Notes under the pieces: model-generated | Told to the model about the DNA's origin: nothing | Seen by the model: the letters and a program-made list of their open reading frames with translations, nothing else | Database searches by the model: none | Shown: positions 24,131 through 33,460 of the stretch, piece by piece | How the letters are laid out: the number at the start of each line of letters is the position of its first letter | Numbering within the stretch: position 1 is the first letter of the stretch | Program-made: the position numbers and the translations under genes | NCBI GenBank assembly: GCA_003153055.1 | Contig: PMBV01000034.1 | Span: 1-64,000, forward strand | Source: Myxococcales bacterium | GTDB taxonomy: Bacteria > Myxococcota > Myxococcia > Myxococcales > Myxococcaceae | Direction: 5' to 3' | Length of the DNA stretch: 64,000 nucleotides

Positions 24131-25792
24131 ATGGAAAGCGCGCTCCCATCGACCATCGGCAACTACCAAATCATCGCCAAGCTCGGCGAAGGCGGGATGG
24201 CGAGCGTCTATCTCGGCATGGCCTTTGGAAAGGCGCGCTTCCGCAAGCTGGTGGTCACCAAGGTCCTTCACCCGACGCTCTGCGACTCCCCCGAGTTTCT
24301 CGAGAGCTTCCTCGCGGAAGCACGGTTGGCCGCTCAACTCAACCATCCTAACGTCGTCAACACCTACGAGGTGGGCGAGGACCAGGGCCGGCCCTCCATC
24401 GCCATGGAGTACCTCGAGGGCCAGACCTATTGGTCCCTGCTCAAGAAGGTCGGTCGCGCCAATCTCCCGCTCGAGGCCCACCTCGAGATCCTCATCGACA
24501 TGCTCACGGGGCTCAACTACGCGCACGACTTCGTCGATCTGAACGGTACACCGCTCGACATGGTGCACCGTGACATCAGCCCGCAAAACGTCTTCATCAC
24601 CTACGACGGGCAGGTCAAGCTGCTCGACTTCGGTTTGGCCAAGGCGTCGTGCATCGAGCAGCACACCAAGGTGGGCGTGCTCAAGGGGAAGATCGCCTAC
24701 CTGGCGCCCGAGCAGGCCAACGGCGGGCAGGTCGACCGGCGGACCGACATCTTCGCGGTTGGAGTGATGCTCTGGGAGGCGCTCGCCGGACGACGATTCT
24801 CGACGGGAGCCCTGGACGCCGCGACCATTCATAAGCGCATCTCGGGCGCCGAGCCGAGGATCCGTGCCGTCTGCCCCGAGGTGCCGCCGACCCTCGCCGA
24901 CGCGTGCGATCGAGCGCTGGCCGTGAACCCCAGCGACCGGTTCGCGACCGCCGAGGAGATGCGCACCGTGCTCCTGGCGGTGGTGGAGCACCGCTCTCAA
25001 CGAAACCGGATCCGCGCGCTGTCGACGATCATGACCGAGGCCTTCTCCGACGAGCGAACGAGCATCCGCTCCATCGTCGAGCGCTACTCGCGGGCCGCCG
25101 CCGAGAAGAGCGACAGCACGGAGTACGACCTGCAGCTGGCCACGCCCGTCGGCGCCATCGACGATGCGGTCGACGTGCGGATCGACGTCGAGGTCCCTCC
25201 ACCGCTCCCGCCGCCCGCGCGCCGGCGACGGGGAGCGCTCGCCGGAGGACTGCTCCTGGCGCTGCTCGCGGGGGCCTCCGCCTTCGTCTTCATGAGGCAC
25301 GGCGAATCGGCAACGACGCCCGTGCCTCGTCCCCAGGAGGTTGAGGCCCAGCGACGCCCCGAGCCCATCGAGCTCGTGGTGGTGACGAGCCCACCGGAGG
25401 CGCGCGCGTCCATCGACGGCGTGGAGGTGCACGGGAATCCGGTCCGCGTGAAGGTCGAACGCGACGAGCGGCTGCACACCATTCGCGTCGAGGCGCCCGG
25501 CTTTGAGGCCTTCGAGCGAACCGTCTCCTTCGACGAGAGCCTGGTCATCAAGGCCTCCCTGAGCCGTCTCGTCGAGCGGACCGCGCCACCGGCTCCTGTA
25601 CATGAGCCCACGCCCGCACCGCCCCCTCGCAAGGCCAAGCCTGAGGTCTCTTCAAAACCGACGGCGGCTCCTCTCCGCCCTGGCCGCGCGCTGGCCCACC
25701 CGGCGGAGTCGAGCCCGGGGGACGACCTCCGCAAGGGCACCACCATCGCGCCTGACCGCGTGATTGACGAGAAGGACCCGTACGCGCCATGA
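24131..25792 (+). CDS. Membrane Ser/Thr protein kinase with PEGA domain
   Basis: 553 residues. The kinase domain spans about residues 11-285: GEGGMASVYLG (19-29), catalytic Lys in VVTKVLHP (K44), MVHRDISPQN (HRD 146-148), LDFGLAKA (DFG 166-168) and LAPEQANGG (APE 192-194). This is the Hanks-type (PknB) pattern, and residues for activity are all present. A single membrane helix follows at about 365-388, then a PEGA-type domain (VVTSPPEARASIDGVEVHGNPVRVKV) and a Pro/Lys-rich tail facing the periplasm. The neighbouring lipoprotein and TPR/PEGA genes are probable partners. Confidence 0.95.
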   Translation: MESALPSTIGNYQIIAKLGEGGMASVYLGMAFGKARFRKLVVTKVLHPTLCDSPEFLESFLAEARLAAQLNHPNVVNTYEVGEDQGRPSIAMEYLEGQTYWSLLKKVGRANLPLEAHLEILIDMLTGLNYAHDFVDLNGTPLDMVHRDISPQNVFITYDGQVKLLDFGLAKASCIEQHTKVGVLKGKIAYLAPEQANGGQVDRRTDIFAVGVMLWEALAGRRFSTGALDAATIHKRISGAEPRIRAVCPEVPPTLADACDRALAVNPSDRFATAEEMRTVLLAVVEHRSQRNRIRALSTIMTEAFSDERTSIRSIVERYSRAAAEKSDSTEYDLQLATPVGAIDDAVDVRIDVEVPPPLPPPARRRRGALAGGLLLALLAGASAFVFMRHGESATTPVPRPQEVEAQRRPEPIELVVVTSPPEARASIDGVEVHGNPVRVKVERDERLHTIRVEAPGFEAFERTVSFDESLVIKASLSRLVERTAPPAPVHEPTPAPPPRKAKPEVSSKPTAAPLRPGRALAHPAESSPGDDLRKGTTIAPDRVIDEKDPYAP

Positions 25793-26778
25793 AAACGTCT
25801 CTCTGGATGACCGTGAGCACCTGTGCGGCTCTGGTGCTCGCTTCCCCGTCGGCCTTCTCCCAGCCAGCAGCGGACGGCGCGCCCGAGCCCGCGACCGCCA
25901 AGAATGCCGAGCGAGGCAGCCTCCACTTCCAGCGAGGCGTGGCCTTCTACAAGGAGGGCAATTTCGCCGCCGCGCTGGTCGAGTTCAAGCGCGCGAACCA
26001 GCTCGCCCCCAACTACCGGCTCCTCTTCAACATGGGGCAGACCAACTTCGAGCTGCATGACTACGTGAACGCCCTCCACGCATTCGAGGAGTATCTGGAG
26101 TCCGGTGGGGCAGACATCCGACCGGCGCGTCGGGCAGAGGTCGAGGAAGACATCCGCGTGCTCCGGGGGCGGGTGGCCTCACTGACGGTGCGCTCGAACC
26201 TCTCGGGGAGCGAGCTGCTCATCGACGACGTTCCCTCGGGCATCCTTCCGCTGAGCGGGCCAATGCTCATCAGCGCCGGCCGCCATACGCTCTCGGCGCG
26301 AAAGAATGGAGCAGTGCTCGCGTCGCGGATCGTCGAGGTCTCGGGGGCCGACTCGGTGGCGGCCGAGCTGTCCGCGGCAGAGCCTTCTCCGCTCTCCGCG
26401 ACCGCGCTGGTCACCCCAACCACCGTTGCCTCCGCCCCGCCCGCGGGCATGAGCACGGCTTTCTGGGTGAGCCTGACCTGTGCGAGTGCCCTCTTGGTTG
26501 GCACGGCCACCACGGGGGGCTTGGCGCTCAGCGCGCGGGCCGAGCTCGATCGCCGGCTCGCGACCTTCCCGGGCTCACCCTCCGACATCGACGGCGCGCG
26601 GACCAAGGTGAAGCAGCTCGCGCTCATCGCCGACATCTTGGGGAGTGCCGCGGTGGTGGCGGCGGCGGCGACCATCGTCTTCGCGCTGTGGAATCCAGCC
26701 GGTGCCAAGGCGTCGACCTCGGCTGGGCTGGTGGCCCGCATCGGCCTCGGTGGCGTGGTGCTCGAGCAGCGATTCTGA
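25789..26778 (+). CDS. TPR protein with PEGA-like and membrane segments
   Basis: 329 residues. The signal peptide (MKTSLWMTVSTCAALVLASPSAFSQ) is clear. TPR-like helices follow (HFQRGVAFYKEGNFAAALVEFKRANQLAPNYRLLFNMGQT, ELHDYVNALHAFEEYLESGG), then a PEGA-type block (VRSNLSGSELLIDDVPSGILPLSGP). Two C-terminal hydrophobic helices (SLTCASALLVGTATTGGLALSA, ADILGSAAVVAAAATIVFAL) end the protein. The start overlaps the kinase stop by four bases. It is a likely periplasmic partner of the kinase, but its role is unknown. Confidence 0.85.
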   Translation: MKTSLWMTVSTCAALVLASPSAFSQPAADGAPEPATAKNAERGSLHFQRGVAFYKEGNFAAALVEFKRANQLAPNYRLLFNMGQTNFELHDYVNALHAFEEYLESGGADIRPARRAEVEEDIRVLRGRVASLTVRSNLSGSELLIDDVPSGILPLSGPMLISAGRHTLSARKNGAVLASRIVEVSGADSVAAELSAAEPSPLSATALVTPTTVASAPPAGMSTAFWVSLTCASALLVGTATTGGLALSARAELDRRLATFPGSPSDIDGARTKVKQLALIADILGSAAVVAAAATIVFALWNPAGAKASTSAGLVARIGLGGVVLEQRF

Positions 26779-26803
26779 CGCACTACACCTCGCGGCCATC
26801 TGC

Positions 26804-28801
26804 TCACGCCGCTCGCTTCTGTCGCACCGCGGAGAACCACAGGTAGGCGCACAGCCCGGCGAAGAACAGAGCGCTGAGCGTCTGGGAGATGGGCTCGTTG
26901 TCGTAGAAGGGCGTCTTCACCCAGTCTTCGCGGAACGAGTCGATGAGCCGCAGCCCGGCTCCGAACACGCCGCCCAGGGCGCCGCCAGCCATGAGGCCCG
27001 AGGCGATGATGACGCCCCGCTCTCGAATGCCCTTCCCTTCCTCACCGCCGATGCGCTCGGAGCGCTTGCCCAGTGCGTGGGCGATGAAACCTCCCACCAA
27101 GGCCGGCGTGTTGAGCTCGAGGGGGAGGTACATACCGAGGGCGAAGGTGAGCGCGGGGACCTGGAGCATCTCCATCACCACCGCGATGGCGGCTCCGACG
27201 CCGAACAAGAGATACGCCACCGGCTGCCGGCTCATGAAGCCCTCGACCAGGGCCTTCATGATCGACGCCTGGGGAGAGGGGAGCACCGGCCTCAGGTCGC
27301 CGGGCACGGCCTCGCCGAACTGAAAGCTCTTGGCCAGCATGACGATGGTGAGGGCCGCGGCCACCGAGGCAGCGATGACGCCGAGGAACTTCACCCGCTC
27401 CTGGGCCGCCGGGGTCGACCCCAGCCAGTAGCCGGTCTTGAGATCAGTGATCGTCTGGCCCGAGACCGAGAGCGCGGTGCAGACCATGCCGGCGATGGCC
27501 ATGACGAAGAACATCCCCGTGCGGCCCGAGACCCCGAACTCGAGGAGCACCACCGCCGAGATGATGATGGTGAGCATCGTCATGCCCGAGACGGGGTTCC
27601 TCGCGGTGGTCGCGATGGCGTTGGCCGCCACCGAGGTGAAGAAGAACGAGAAGACGAGAATGAGCAGGAGCCCGACCGCGACCACGCCGACGCTCCCGTC
27701 GAGGCTCCCCAGGAAGGCGGCGACCGCCAGGGCCGAGAGGACGACCCCGATGAGGATCTGCATCATCGGCAGGTCTCGATCTGTACGATCCAGGCTGTGC
27801 TCGCCGCCTGCCCGAAACGCCTTCACCGCGATGCCGAAGGACCCGGCGACAATCTTGAGTGACTTGATGATGCCGAAGACGCCAGCCGTGGCGATGGCGC
27901 CGACTCCGATGAAGCGCACGTAGCCGCGGAAGATCTGCGTGGCGGTCATCTGCACGATGGGGGTCGCCGCCGGGTAGACCGCGTCGGTCACATGGCTGCC
28001 CACGAACCACACCAGCGGGACCAGCACGAAGTTCGACAGCACGCCGCCCGCGCAGAGCAACAGCGACGAGCGCAGCCCCATGACGTAGCCCAGCCCGAGA
28101 ATGAAGCCGACCGCGTCGAAGGAGAAGACCATCTTCGCCTTCACCGACAGGCTGTTCACCACCGGGAGAAAGCGGAGGTCGACGAACTCCTTCCACACCT
28201 GGAAGGTGGTGACGAAGAAGTCGTACAGCGCGGCGATGCCGGTGGACTGCAGCAAGAGCTTGGCCTGCGAGCCACCCTTCTCGCCCGTGATGAGCACCTC
28301 GGTGATGGCCGTGCCCTCGGGGTACGGAAACTGGCCGTGCATGTCGCGCACGAAGTAGCGCCGGAGAGGAATGAGGAAGAGCACGCCCAGGGTGCCACCA
28401 GCCAGGCAGATGAAGATGGTCTGCCAGGGGTGCGGGTCGAGCTTCAAGATGTAGAGGGCCGGGAGGGTGAAGATGGCGCCGGCCACGACCGAGCCCGAGA
28501 CGCCGCCCACGCCCGTGATGATGACGTTCTCGAGCAAGCTGGAGCGGCGGGCGTAGGCCCGAGCCAAGCCAATGGCGAGGATGGAGATGGGGATGGCCGC
28601 CTCCATCACCTGGCCAACCTTGAGGCCCGAGTAGGCCGAGGCGATGGTGAAGACGACACCGAGGAACAGGCCCCAGCCCACCGAGCGCCAGGTCGCCTCG
28701 GGCGGCGTCGACGTGGTGGGGATCACCGGTTGATACGCCTCGCCTGGCTCGAGCGGGCGGTAGGCGTTCTCTGGCAGTGATCGAGCGTCCGGCGCGTCCA
28801 T
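26804..28801 (-). CDS. OPT-family oligopeptide/metal transporter
   Basis: 665 residues with about 14-16 hydrophobic helices, as expected for the OPT family, which takes up small peptides or metal chelates across the inner membrane by proton coupling. The first helix block YRPLEPGEAYQPV... then WGLFLGVVFTIASAYSGLKVGQVMEAAIPISILAIG is the classic OPT N-terminus. YFVRDMHGQFPYPEGTAITEVL and LKTGYWLGSTPAAQE are further family motifs. The ATG at 28801 is the first start that fits; the longer frame lacks homology-like content. It runs convergently against the TPR gene at 26778 with 25 bases between. Confidence 0.94.
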   Translation of the reverse strand: MDAPDARSLPENAYRPLEPGEAYQPVIPTTSTPPEATWRSVGWGLFLGVVFTIASAYSGLKVGQVMEAAIPISILAIGLARAYARRSSLLENVIITGVGGVSGSVVAGAIFTLPALYILKLDPHPWQTIFICLAGGTLGVLFLIPLRRYFVRDMHGQFPYPEGTAITEVLITGEKGGSQAKLLLQSTGIAALYDFFVTTFQVWKEFVDLRFLPVVNSLSVKAKMVFSFDAVGFILGLGYVMGLRSSLLLCAGGVLSNFVLVPLVWFVGSHVTDAVYPAATPIVQMTATQIFRGYVRFIGVGAIATAGVFGIIKSLKIVAGSFGIAVKAFRAGGEHSLDRTDRDLPMMQILIGVVLSALAVAAFLGSLDGSVGVVAVGLLLILVFSFFFTSVAANAIATTARNPVSGMTMLTIIISAVVLLEFGVSGRTGMFFVMAIAGMVCTALSVSGQTITDLKTGYWLGSTPAAQERVKFLGVIAASVAAALTIVMLAKSFQFGEAVPGDLRPVLPSPQASIMKALVEGFMSRQPVAYLLFGVGAAIAVVMEMLQVPALTFALGMYLPLELNTPALVGGFIAHALGKRSERIGGEEGKGIRERGVIIASGLMAGGALGGVFGAGLRLIDSFREDWVKTPFYDNEPISQTLSALFFAGLCAYLWFSAVRQKRAA

Positions 28802-28913
28802 GGTGACTCCCCTCCGCGTGGTTTCGCGGGCGCGGGGAGTGTAGACGCCAGGGGAACCCCCAGCGACGGAGATCGTCAGCCCGCCGCCCGAAGGCGTGGA
28901 CTCCGCGCGACGG

Positions 28914-30158
28914 TCAGGGCACGGCCAGGCTCTTGAGGTGCACCAGCATGCCCGGCGTGACGTGGACACTGGTCGAAATGAGGCTCTTCGCCTCAGCTCT
29001 GGTGACGCAGTTCTGCGTCTCGACGACGTGCAGGCCGATGGCGTTGAAGGTGGCGGCCGTCATCCGGGTGCGGCCCACGTCGTCACCGTCGGTGTCTCCG
29101 ACGAAGCGGAACTCCGAGACAGGACCGCCGTTGGTGGGTCGCACATGATCCTCGTTGTGGTCCTGGTCGACGTAGTCGGCGTTGCTCACCGTGGGGCCGC
29201 TGATGGAGACGATGCGGACGTTGCTGGGCATCGGTGGGCTCAACGACAGCTCCCCACCGCCGGAGCCCGCGACCGTCGTCCAGTCGCTCTCGGTCTCCTC
29301 CGCCTTCATGGAGACCTGGTACATCAAATGAGCGCCCACGGGGTAGATAGACACCTGGGCCGTGGTGTGAGGCCCGTGACCGTTGTACTCACTATCGCCG
29401 CGTGTATGCGATGGCATGAAGCTGATCGGCTGAGGAAAGACGTTCAGGTCCTTCTCGGCGCAGATCTTCGGCAGCGGCTGTACCACGTTGATGGCGGAGA
29501 GCTCCACCGGGGGTTGCTCTTGAGTGAGCACCACCACCCGCTGCGACTGTGGAGTCAGGTGGAGGCCCGTGGCGCCCAGGTTGATGGTCGCTTGGTACGT
29601 GCTGATCTCCGCCAGCACGTTGGGAACGTCTTTCGTCTGGGTCGTCTCCACCAGCCGAACTCCCAGCGGCACCTTCAAGTCGAAGCCGGTCAAGGTGATG
29701 ATGGGGACGCGATTCTGTTGCCATGCCTCGTACTCCACGGCCAGCGGCGCGCTCCCACAGACGAAGGGAGCCAGCGGCGGCGGCGACTGCCCCAGCAGGG
29801 CCGCCTTGATTCGCTGGAGCGCCTGGACCACCCGGTGGCCGATGAAGTCCACCGTGCACATGGCCCCCACCTGCACCGCCGCCACCGAGTTCAACAGCAG
29901 CGTCTGCACCTCGTTTCGAACCGTGGACTGCGCGTCGGCGGTGAGCTTGCTCACGGTGTCCTGGAGCACCGTCTGCCAACTCCCGGACACGGTGGTGACT
30001 TTCGAGATCGCGTCGTCGAGCGTGGAGATCGCGTTGTTGAGGGGGTCAACCACGGGGTTGAGAATCTGATCGAGCTTGCAGCCCACGCTGATCAACAGCA
30101 CGACCATCATGCCGACCGCCGCGGCTCGGCTCCAAGGCACCCTGTGCTTCGCGTGCAT
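28914..30158 (-). CDS. Large lipoprotein, unknown function
   Basis: 414 residues from the ATG at 30158, with GAGGAGG directly upstream. A signal peptide ends at LLISVGC (lipobox). Helical segments (LDQILNPVVDPLNNAISTLDDAISKVTTV) are followed by a beta-rich body with ITLTGFDLKVPLGVRL, an NVVQPLPKICAEKDLNVFPQP segment and a C-terminal TAATFNAIGLHVVETQNCVTRAEAKSL. No family is recognised. It lies divergent from the DUF885-like peptidase, 102 bases apart. Confidence 0.75.
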   Translation of the reverse strand: MHAKHRVPWSRAAAVGMMVVLLISVGCKLDQILNPVVDPLNNAISTLDDAISKVTTVSGSWQTVLQDTVSKLTADAQSTVRNEVQTLLLNSVAAVQVGAMCTVDFIGHRVVQALQRIKAALLGQSPPPLAPFVCGSAPLAVEYEAWQQNRVPIITLTGFDLKVPLGVRLVETTQTKDVPNVLAEISTYQATINLGATGLHLTPQSQRVVVLTQEQPPVELSAINVVQPLPKICAEKDLNVFPQPISFMPSHTRGDSEYNGHGPHTTAQVSIYPVGAHLMYQVSMKAEETESDWTTVAGSGGGELSLSPPMPSNVRIVSISGPTVSNADYVDQDHNEDHVRPTNGGPVSEFRFVGDTDGDDVGRTRMTAATFNAIGLHVVETQNCVTRAEAKSLISTSVHVTPGMLVHLKSLAVP

Positions 30159-30260
30159 GACGCCTCCTCTGGAATGTGACAAACGACGGGGAACCGACAC
30201 TTCCCAGGCGCCGTAACGGGGTGCAACGTTACACGCCACTCGACAATGAGAGGACCGAAC

Positions 30261-31604
30261 ATGATCGACGAAGCGACGCTCACCCGGGCCTGTTCCACCG
30301 CCATTCTCGGAGTGGACACTCTGTGGGGAGGCGACGTGATGAACCCCTCGGGCACCGGCCGATTCATCGCCGACTCCTGGTTCTCCGACGAGCCCTTGCC
30401 GCTCGCCTATACCCACCCGGCAGCGGCTCGTTTGCGGGGCTCGGGCGGCGTGGGCGCGAAGGAGATCGACCTGGCGTCGATCGACGAGTACCTGAAAGCA
30501 GTCGACGTCCGTGGAGCAGCCCGGGAGCTTCGCGCCCTCGCCAAGGCCCTGGGTGGGCTGCGAGGAGCCACCCTCGACGGAACGGCCGAGAGCATCGAGG
30601 TGATGCTCGACCTGGCGCTCGAGCTCATGGGGCGCGGCCCGGTGGTGGCCTACGAGCGCTGTGTCGTCGCATCGACTGGCAAGCCGCCCGAGCCATCGCA
30701 CCCCGAGCCGAAGCGCCGTCTCGTCGCCGAGCTGCTTGCCCGGGCCGGGTACCCTTCGTCGACACCGGCCGAGCTCCTCGCCGCGGTCGACGCCTGGCGC
30801 GCCGCCCGGCTGGTGCCCAAGAAGTCCATCAGACAGCTCGGTGATGCCTTCATCGCGCTCCTGGAGCAAGGCACGCGGCGTCACGTGGTGCCCTATTTGC
30901 CTGACTCGCTCAAGGAGATCCCCCGAGCCAACATCGAGTTCCTCGCCATCGAGAACGCGTGGTTCTCTGGCTCGATGAACTACCTCGGCCGAGCCCGCAC
31001 CCCCGACGGGAGCCCCCGCTACGAGGCCAACTACGAGATCAACGCCGCGCTGGAGATCTCCGTGCCCGAGTTCGCCCAGCTCATCTCCCACGAAGTGGTG
31101 CCCGGCCACGTCACCAACTTCGCTCTGGCACAGGGGCTCTTCGTGCGAGGCGCGCTCGGCTTCGAGGCCTCGGTGCTGACGATGAACACCCGGGGCGCCG
31201 CCCTGAGCGAGGGCATCGCCAACAATGCCATTCTCATGGCCCATGGCGTGACTGAAGTGGCCGACCTGCCCGATGACGACCTGAAGCTCGGCACGCTCCT
31301 GGCGCTGTTGCAAGACGACGCCAAGAACCAATCGTCGTGGCTCACGTGGAAAGAGCACCGCCCACAGGCTGAAGTGGCTGACGTGCTCCGCCGCGAGTAC
31401 CTGTGCTCGGCTGAGCGGGCCGACAAGCTGTCAGGTGCCTGGGGCCGGCACCCACTCCTCGGGCGCATGTACCTGCCTGCCTATCGCGCCGGCACTGACA
31501 AGGTGGCTGACCTGAGGCGGCGTCACGCTCCTGAGAAGGTGATTCCAGCGCTCTACTTCTGCAACGGCATCGTGGACCTCGTCACCATCGACGGGGCGCT
31601 CTGA
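30261..31604 (+). CDS. DUF885-type metallopeptidase-like protein
   Basis: 447 residues from the ATG at 30261, with GAGAGGA eight bases upstream. The decisive motif is SHEVVPGHVTNFALAQG at about residue 279, the H-E-x-x-P-G-H signature of DUF885 proteins, which resemble zinc gluzincin peptidases. Downstream NTRGAALSEGIANNAI supplies a further Glu typical of the site. No signal peptide is seen, so it is probably cytoplasmic. The N-terminal 240 residues are helical. Substrate is unknown. Confidence 0.8.
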   Translation: MIDEATLTRACSTAILGVDTLWGGDVMNPSGTGRFIADSWFSDEPLPLAYTHPAAARLRGSGGVGAKEIDLASIDEYLKAVDVRGAARELRALAKALGGLRGATLDGTAESIEVMLDLALELMGRGPVVAYERCVVASTGKPPEPSHPEPKRRLVAELLARAGYPSSTPAELLAAVDAWRAARLVPKKSIRQLGDAFIALLEQGTRRHVVPYLPDSLKEIPRANIEFLAIENAWFSGSMNYLGRARTPDGSPRYEANYEINAALEISVPEFAQLISHEVVPGHVTNFALAQGLFVRGALGFEASVLTMNTRGAALSEGIANNAILMAHGVTEVADLPDDDLKLGTLLALLQDDAKNQSSWLTWKEHRPQAEVADVLRREYLCSAERADKLSGAWGRHPLLGRMYLPAYRAGTDKVADLRRRHAPEKVIPALYFCNGIVDLVTIDGAL

Positions 31605-31634
31605 GCTGGAGCGCGGTCCGGCCAAGCCCGTAGG

Positions 31635-31724
31635 CGGAGTGAAGCGCCTTGATGAGGCCGGCGGGATGCTTGCCCGTTCTTGGGGGGCGCGGGTCCCCAG
31701 CAATGTCACCAATGGTACCATTCG
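31635..31724 (-). repeat. Dispersed repeat, copy B
   Basis: This is the reverse-strand counterpart of 3258-3385. Block 1 (31691-31724) matches 33 of 34 bases and includes the palindrome AATGGTACCATT at 31711-31722. Block 2 (31635-31676) matches about 36 of 43. It lies between the DUF885 gene and the small basic-protein gene. Read on the minus strand, block 1 has one open frame shared with copy A (N-G-T-I-G-D-x-A-G-D), so the element could once have been coding. Confidence 0.6.
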
Positions 31725-31815
31725 CGAGCCTCGCGCCAGACGTATAGGCGCTCCATGGGCGAACCCACGGGGGCCCGCTCACGACGTCGTGGACCTTGGG
31801 CCCTCGACCCCACTC

Positions 31816-32025
31816 TCAACGATGGTGAGCCTTCTTGGCCACGCGACGATGGTGGGCGCCGGCCTTCACGTGCTTGCCGCGGCCCTTCGCCTTGGCGTGC
31901 TTCGGCGCGGCGTGGTGGGCCCTCGCGCTCCGCCCTGACCGGCTCGCGTGGTGCGTGGCCTGGCTGGAGGCCCTGGCGTACGCGCTGCTCCCCAAGAGGA
32001 GGACGGCGATGAGGAAGAAGCGCAT
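31816..32025 (-). CDS. Small secreted His/Lys-rich basic protein
   Basis: 69 residues from the ATG at 32025. A clean signal peptide (MRFFLIAVLLLGSSAYARA) is followed by about 48 residues made mostly of His, Lys, Arg, Ala and Ser (HHAAPKHAKAKGRGKHVK and a terminal KKAHHR). This is a low-complexity basic tail like those of histone-H1-like or metal-binding secreted peptides. It could bind nucleic acid, polyanionic polymer or metal outside the cell. No homologue is recognised, and shortness keeps the call cautious. Confidence 0.5.
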   Translation of the reverse strand: MRFFLIAVLLLGSSAYARASSQATHHASRSGRSARAHHAAPKHAKAKGRGKHVKAGAHHRRVAKKAHHR

Positions 32026-32182
32026 GTCGTATCCTTTTCCCTCGGTCTTCGGGAGCGACGAATCTCGGTCTCCCTCCACAGCCCGTCAAGTTCGTCTCAG
32101 GCCTTCCAGTCTCACCATCTCTCGGAGGGCCTCCTTGAGGACCGGCGGAGACTTCACGCCTCGCCGGGACTACGACTGGCCC

Positions 32183-32932
32183 ATGAACTACCGCACCGCC
32201 CTGGTGACCGGCGCCTCCAGCGGACTGGGCCGTGGGCTCGCGACGTGGCTGGCCCGCCGGGGCGTCCTCGTCTACGCCGCGGCCCGCCGCACGACGATGC
32301 TCGAGGCGCTCCAGAGAGAGGTGGGGCCGTCGATCATCCCCCTGACCCTCGACGTGGCCGACGCCGACGCCACCCACGCCCGGGTCACTGCCCTCGACGC
32401 GGAGTCCGGTGGCCTCGACCTGGTCGTCGCCAATGCCGGCGTGGGCGAGCGTCGCGCCACCGGTGCCGACGACTGGAGCCACACGCTTCAGCTCCTCAAG
32501 GTGAACGTCCTGGGCGCGGTGGCCACCCTCTCGGCCGCGACCCCCGGCATGGCCTCCCGAAAGAGAGGCCACCTGGTCGGCATCAGCTCGCTGGCGAGCC
32601 TGTTGCCCTTGCCTCGCAGCGCCAACTACTGCGCGTCGAAGGCGTTCCTCGACATGTGGCTCGACGCGACCCGACTCGACGTGGCCCGACGGGGCGTGTC
32701 GGTCACCAGCATCCAGCCGGGCTTCGTCAAGACCGAGCTGACGCAGGGTCACGCGCCGAGCGAGCTGCCCTTCGTCCTCGAGGCGGACGACGCGGTGGAG
32801 CGCATCGGGCAAGCCATCGCACGCAGAGACGCGGTCTACGCATTCCCCTGGCAGATGGCCACTCTCGCCCGGGCCGCCAGAGTGCTACCGAGGGGCACAC
32901 GGGCCTGGGCCGTGCGCCAGGTTCGGAAGTAG
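32183..32932 (+). CDS. Short-chain dehydrogenase/reductase
   Basis: 249 residues, standard SDR length. The Rossmann motif TGASSGLGRGLA (TGxxxGxG) is at about residues 8-19, NAG-type motif VANAGVG at about 86, and the catalytic Ser-Tyr-Lys triad in GISSLASLLPLPRSANYCASKAFL (S at about 134, Y147, K151). It oxidises or reduces a hydroxyl/carbonyl with NAD(P)(H); substrate is unknown. It runs into the convergent PEGA gene with two bases between stops. Confidence 0.92.
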   Translation: MNYRTALVTGASSGLGRGLATWLARRGVLVYAAARRTTMLEALQREVGPSIIPLTLDVADADATHARVTALDAESGGLDLVVANAGVGERRATGADDWSHTLQLLKVNVLGAVATLSAATPGMASRKRGHLVGISSLASLLPLPRSANYCASKAFLDMWLDATRLDVARRGVSVTSIQPGFVKTELTQGHAPSELPFVLEADDAVERIGQAIARRDAVYAFPWQMATLARAARVLPRGTRAWAVRQVRK

Positions 32933-32934
32933 GC

Positions 32935-33246
32935 CTACGGAGGGCTGCCGGACTCCTCGGCCTTCTCCTCGTCGACGGTGGGCTGCTTCGACGGCTTGCG
33001 GTCCTCCTCAAACTCGAACCGCCAGGTCAGCTTCTCGCCTGCTTTGATGACAATCTCATCGGAGTGGCTGTCACCCGAATGGGTGAGCTTGACCTCGTGA
33101 GAACCAGCCTTCAGCTTGAGCGTTCGCGGCTTCGAGGCGTCGCCGACCTTCTTGCCGTCGACGAAGATGATGGTGTCGGCAGGCTTGACCTCCAGCGTCA
33201 ACTGCGAAGGTGCGGCGGCGAGGAGCACACTGACGAGCACGAGCAT
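32935..33246 (-). CDS. Small secreted PEGA-domain protein
   Basis: 103 residues. The signal peptide (MLVLVSVLLAAAPSQ) is followed by one PEGA-type domain: LEVKPADTIIFVDGKKVGDASKPRTLKL, AGSHEVKLTHSG. The acidic C-terminal tail (DEEKAEESGSPP) is disordered. PEGA domains in Myxococcota often accompany kinases or cell-envelope proteins. The gene starts nine bases downstream of a truncated gene on the same strand (33256), so it was once the second gene of an operon that has lost its first member. Confidence 0.75.
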   Translation of the reverse strand: MLVLVSVLLAAAPSQLTLEVKPADTIIFVDGKKVGDASKPRTLKLKAGSHEVKLTHSGDSHSDEIVIKAGEKLTWRFEFEEDRKPSKQPTVDEEKAEESGSPP

Positions 33247-33255
33247 GGGTGGGGT

Positions 33256-33460
33256 CTACTCCTCGACCGGACGGGACTCAATTCGAACGCTCGCCTCACG
33301 ATGAACCTCCGCGGGCATCAGACCGCCCAACGCTGCCCAGGGCCGCTCGACGCGCTGCCAGAAGAGCGCCTGGTGCTCGGGTCGGAGCAAGACCCGCGGC
33401 ACTTTCACCTGTGCCGGAGAGGCGCCTTCCTCGACGAGCCGGAGCGGCGTTCCTTGAGTA
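33256..33460 (-). pseudogene. 3' end of a gene truncated by an insertion
   Basis: The last 60-70 codons of a protein (PRVLLRPEHQALFWQRVERP ... ending RIESRPVEE) read well on the minus strand and stop nine bases before the small PEGA gene. The frame loses coding character at about 33450-33460, where a foreign plus-strand fragment begins. No start codon or earlier domain exists. I read this as the stub of a gene cut by the insert, though its family is not recognised. Confidence 0.45.

Noticed and set aside
23585..25603. Minus-strand open frame of 672 codons
   Set aside because: Antisense to the Ser/Thr kinase, which has all catalytic motifs on the plus strand.
28959..31358. Minus-strand frame of 814 codons as one protein
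   Set aside because: Only the part from 30158 has a signal peptide and Shine-Dalgarno; the rest is antisense to the DUF885-type gene.
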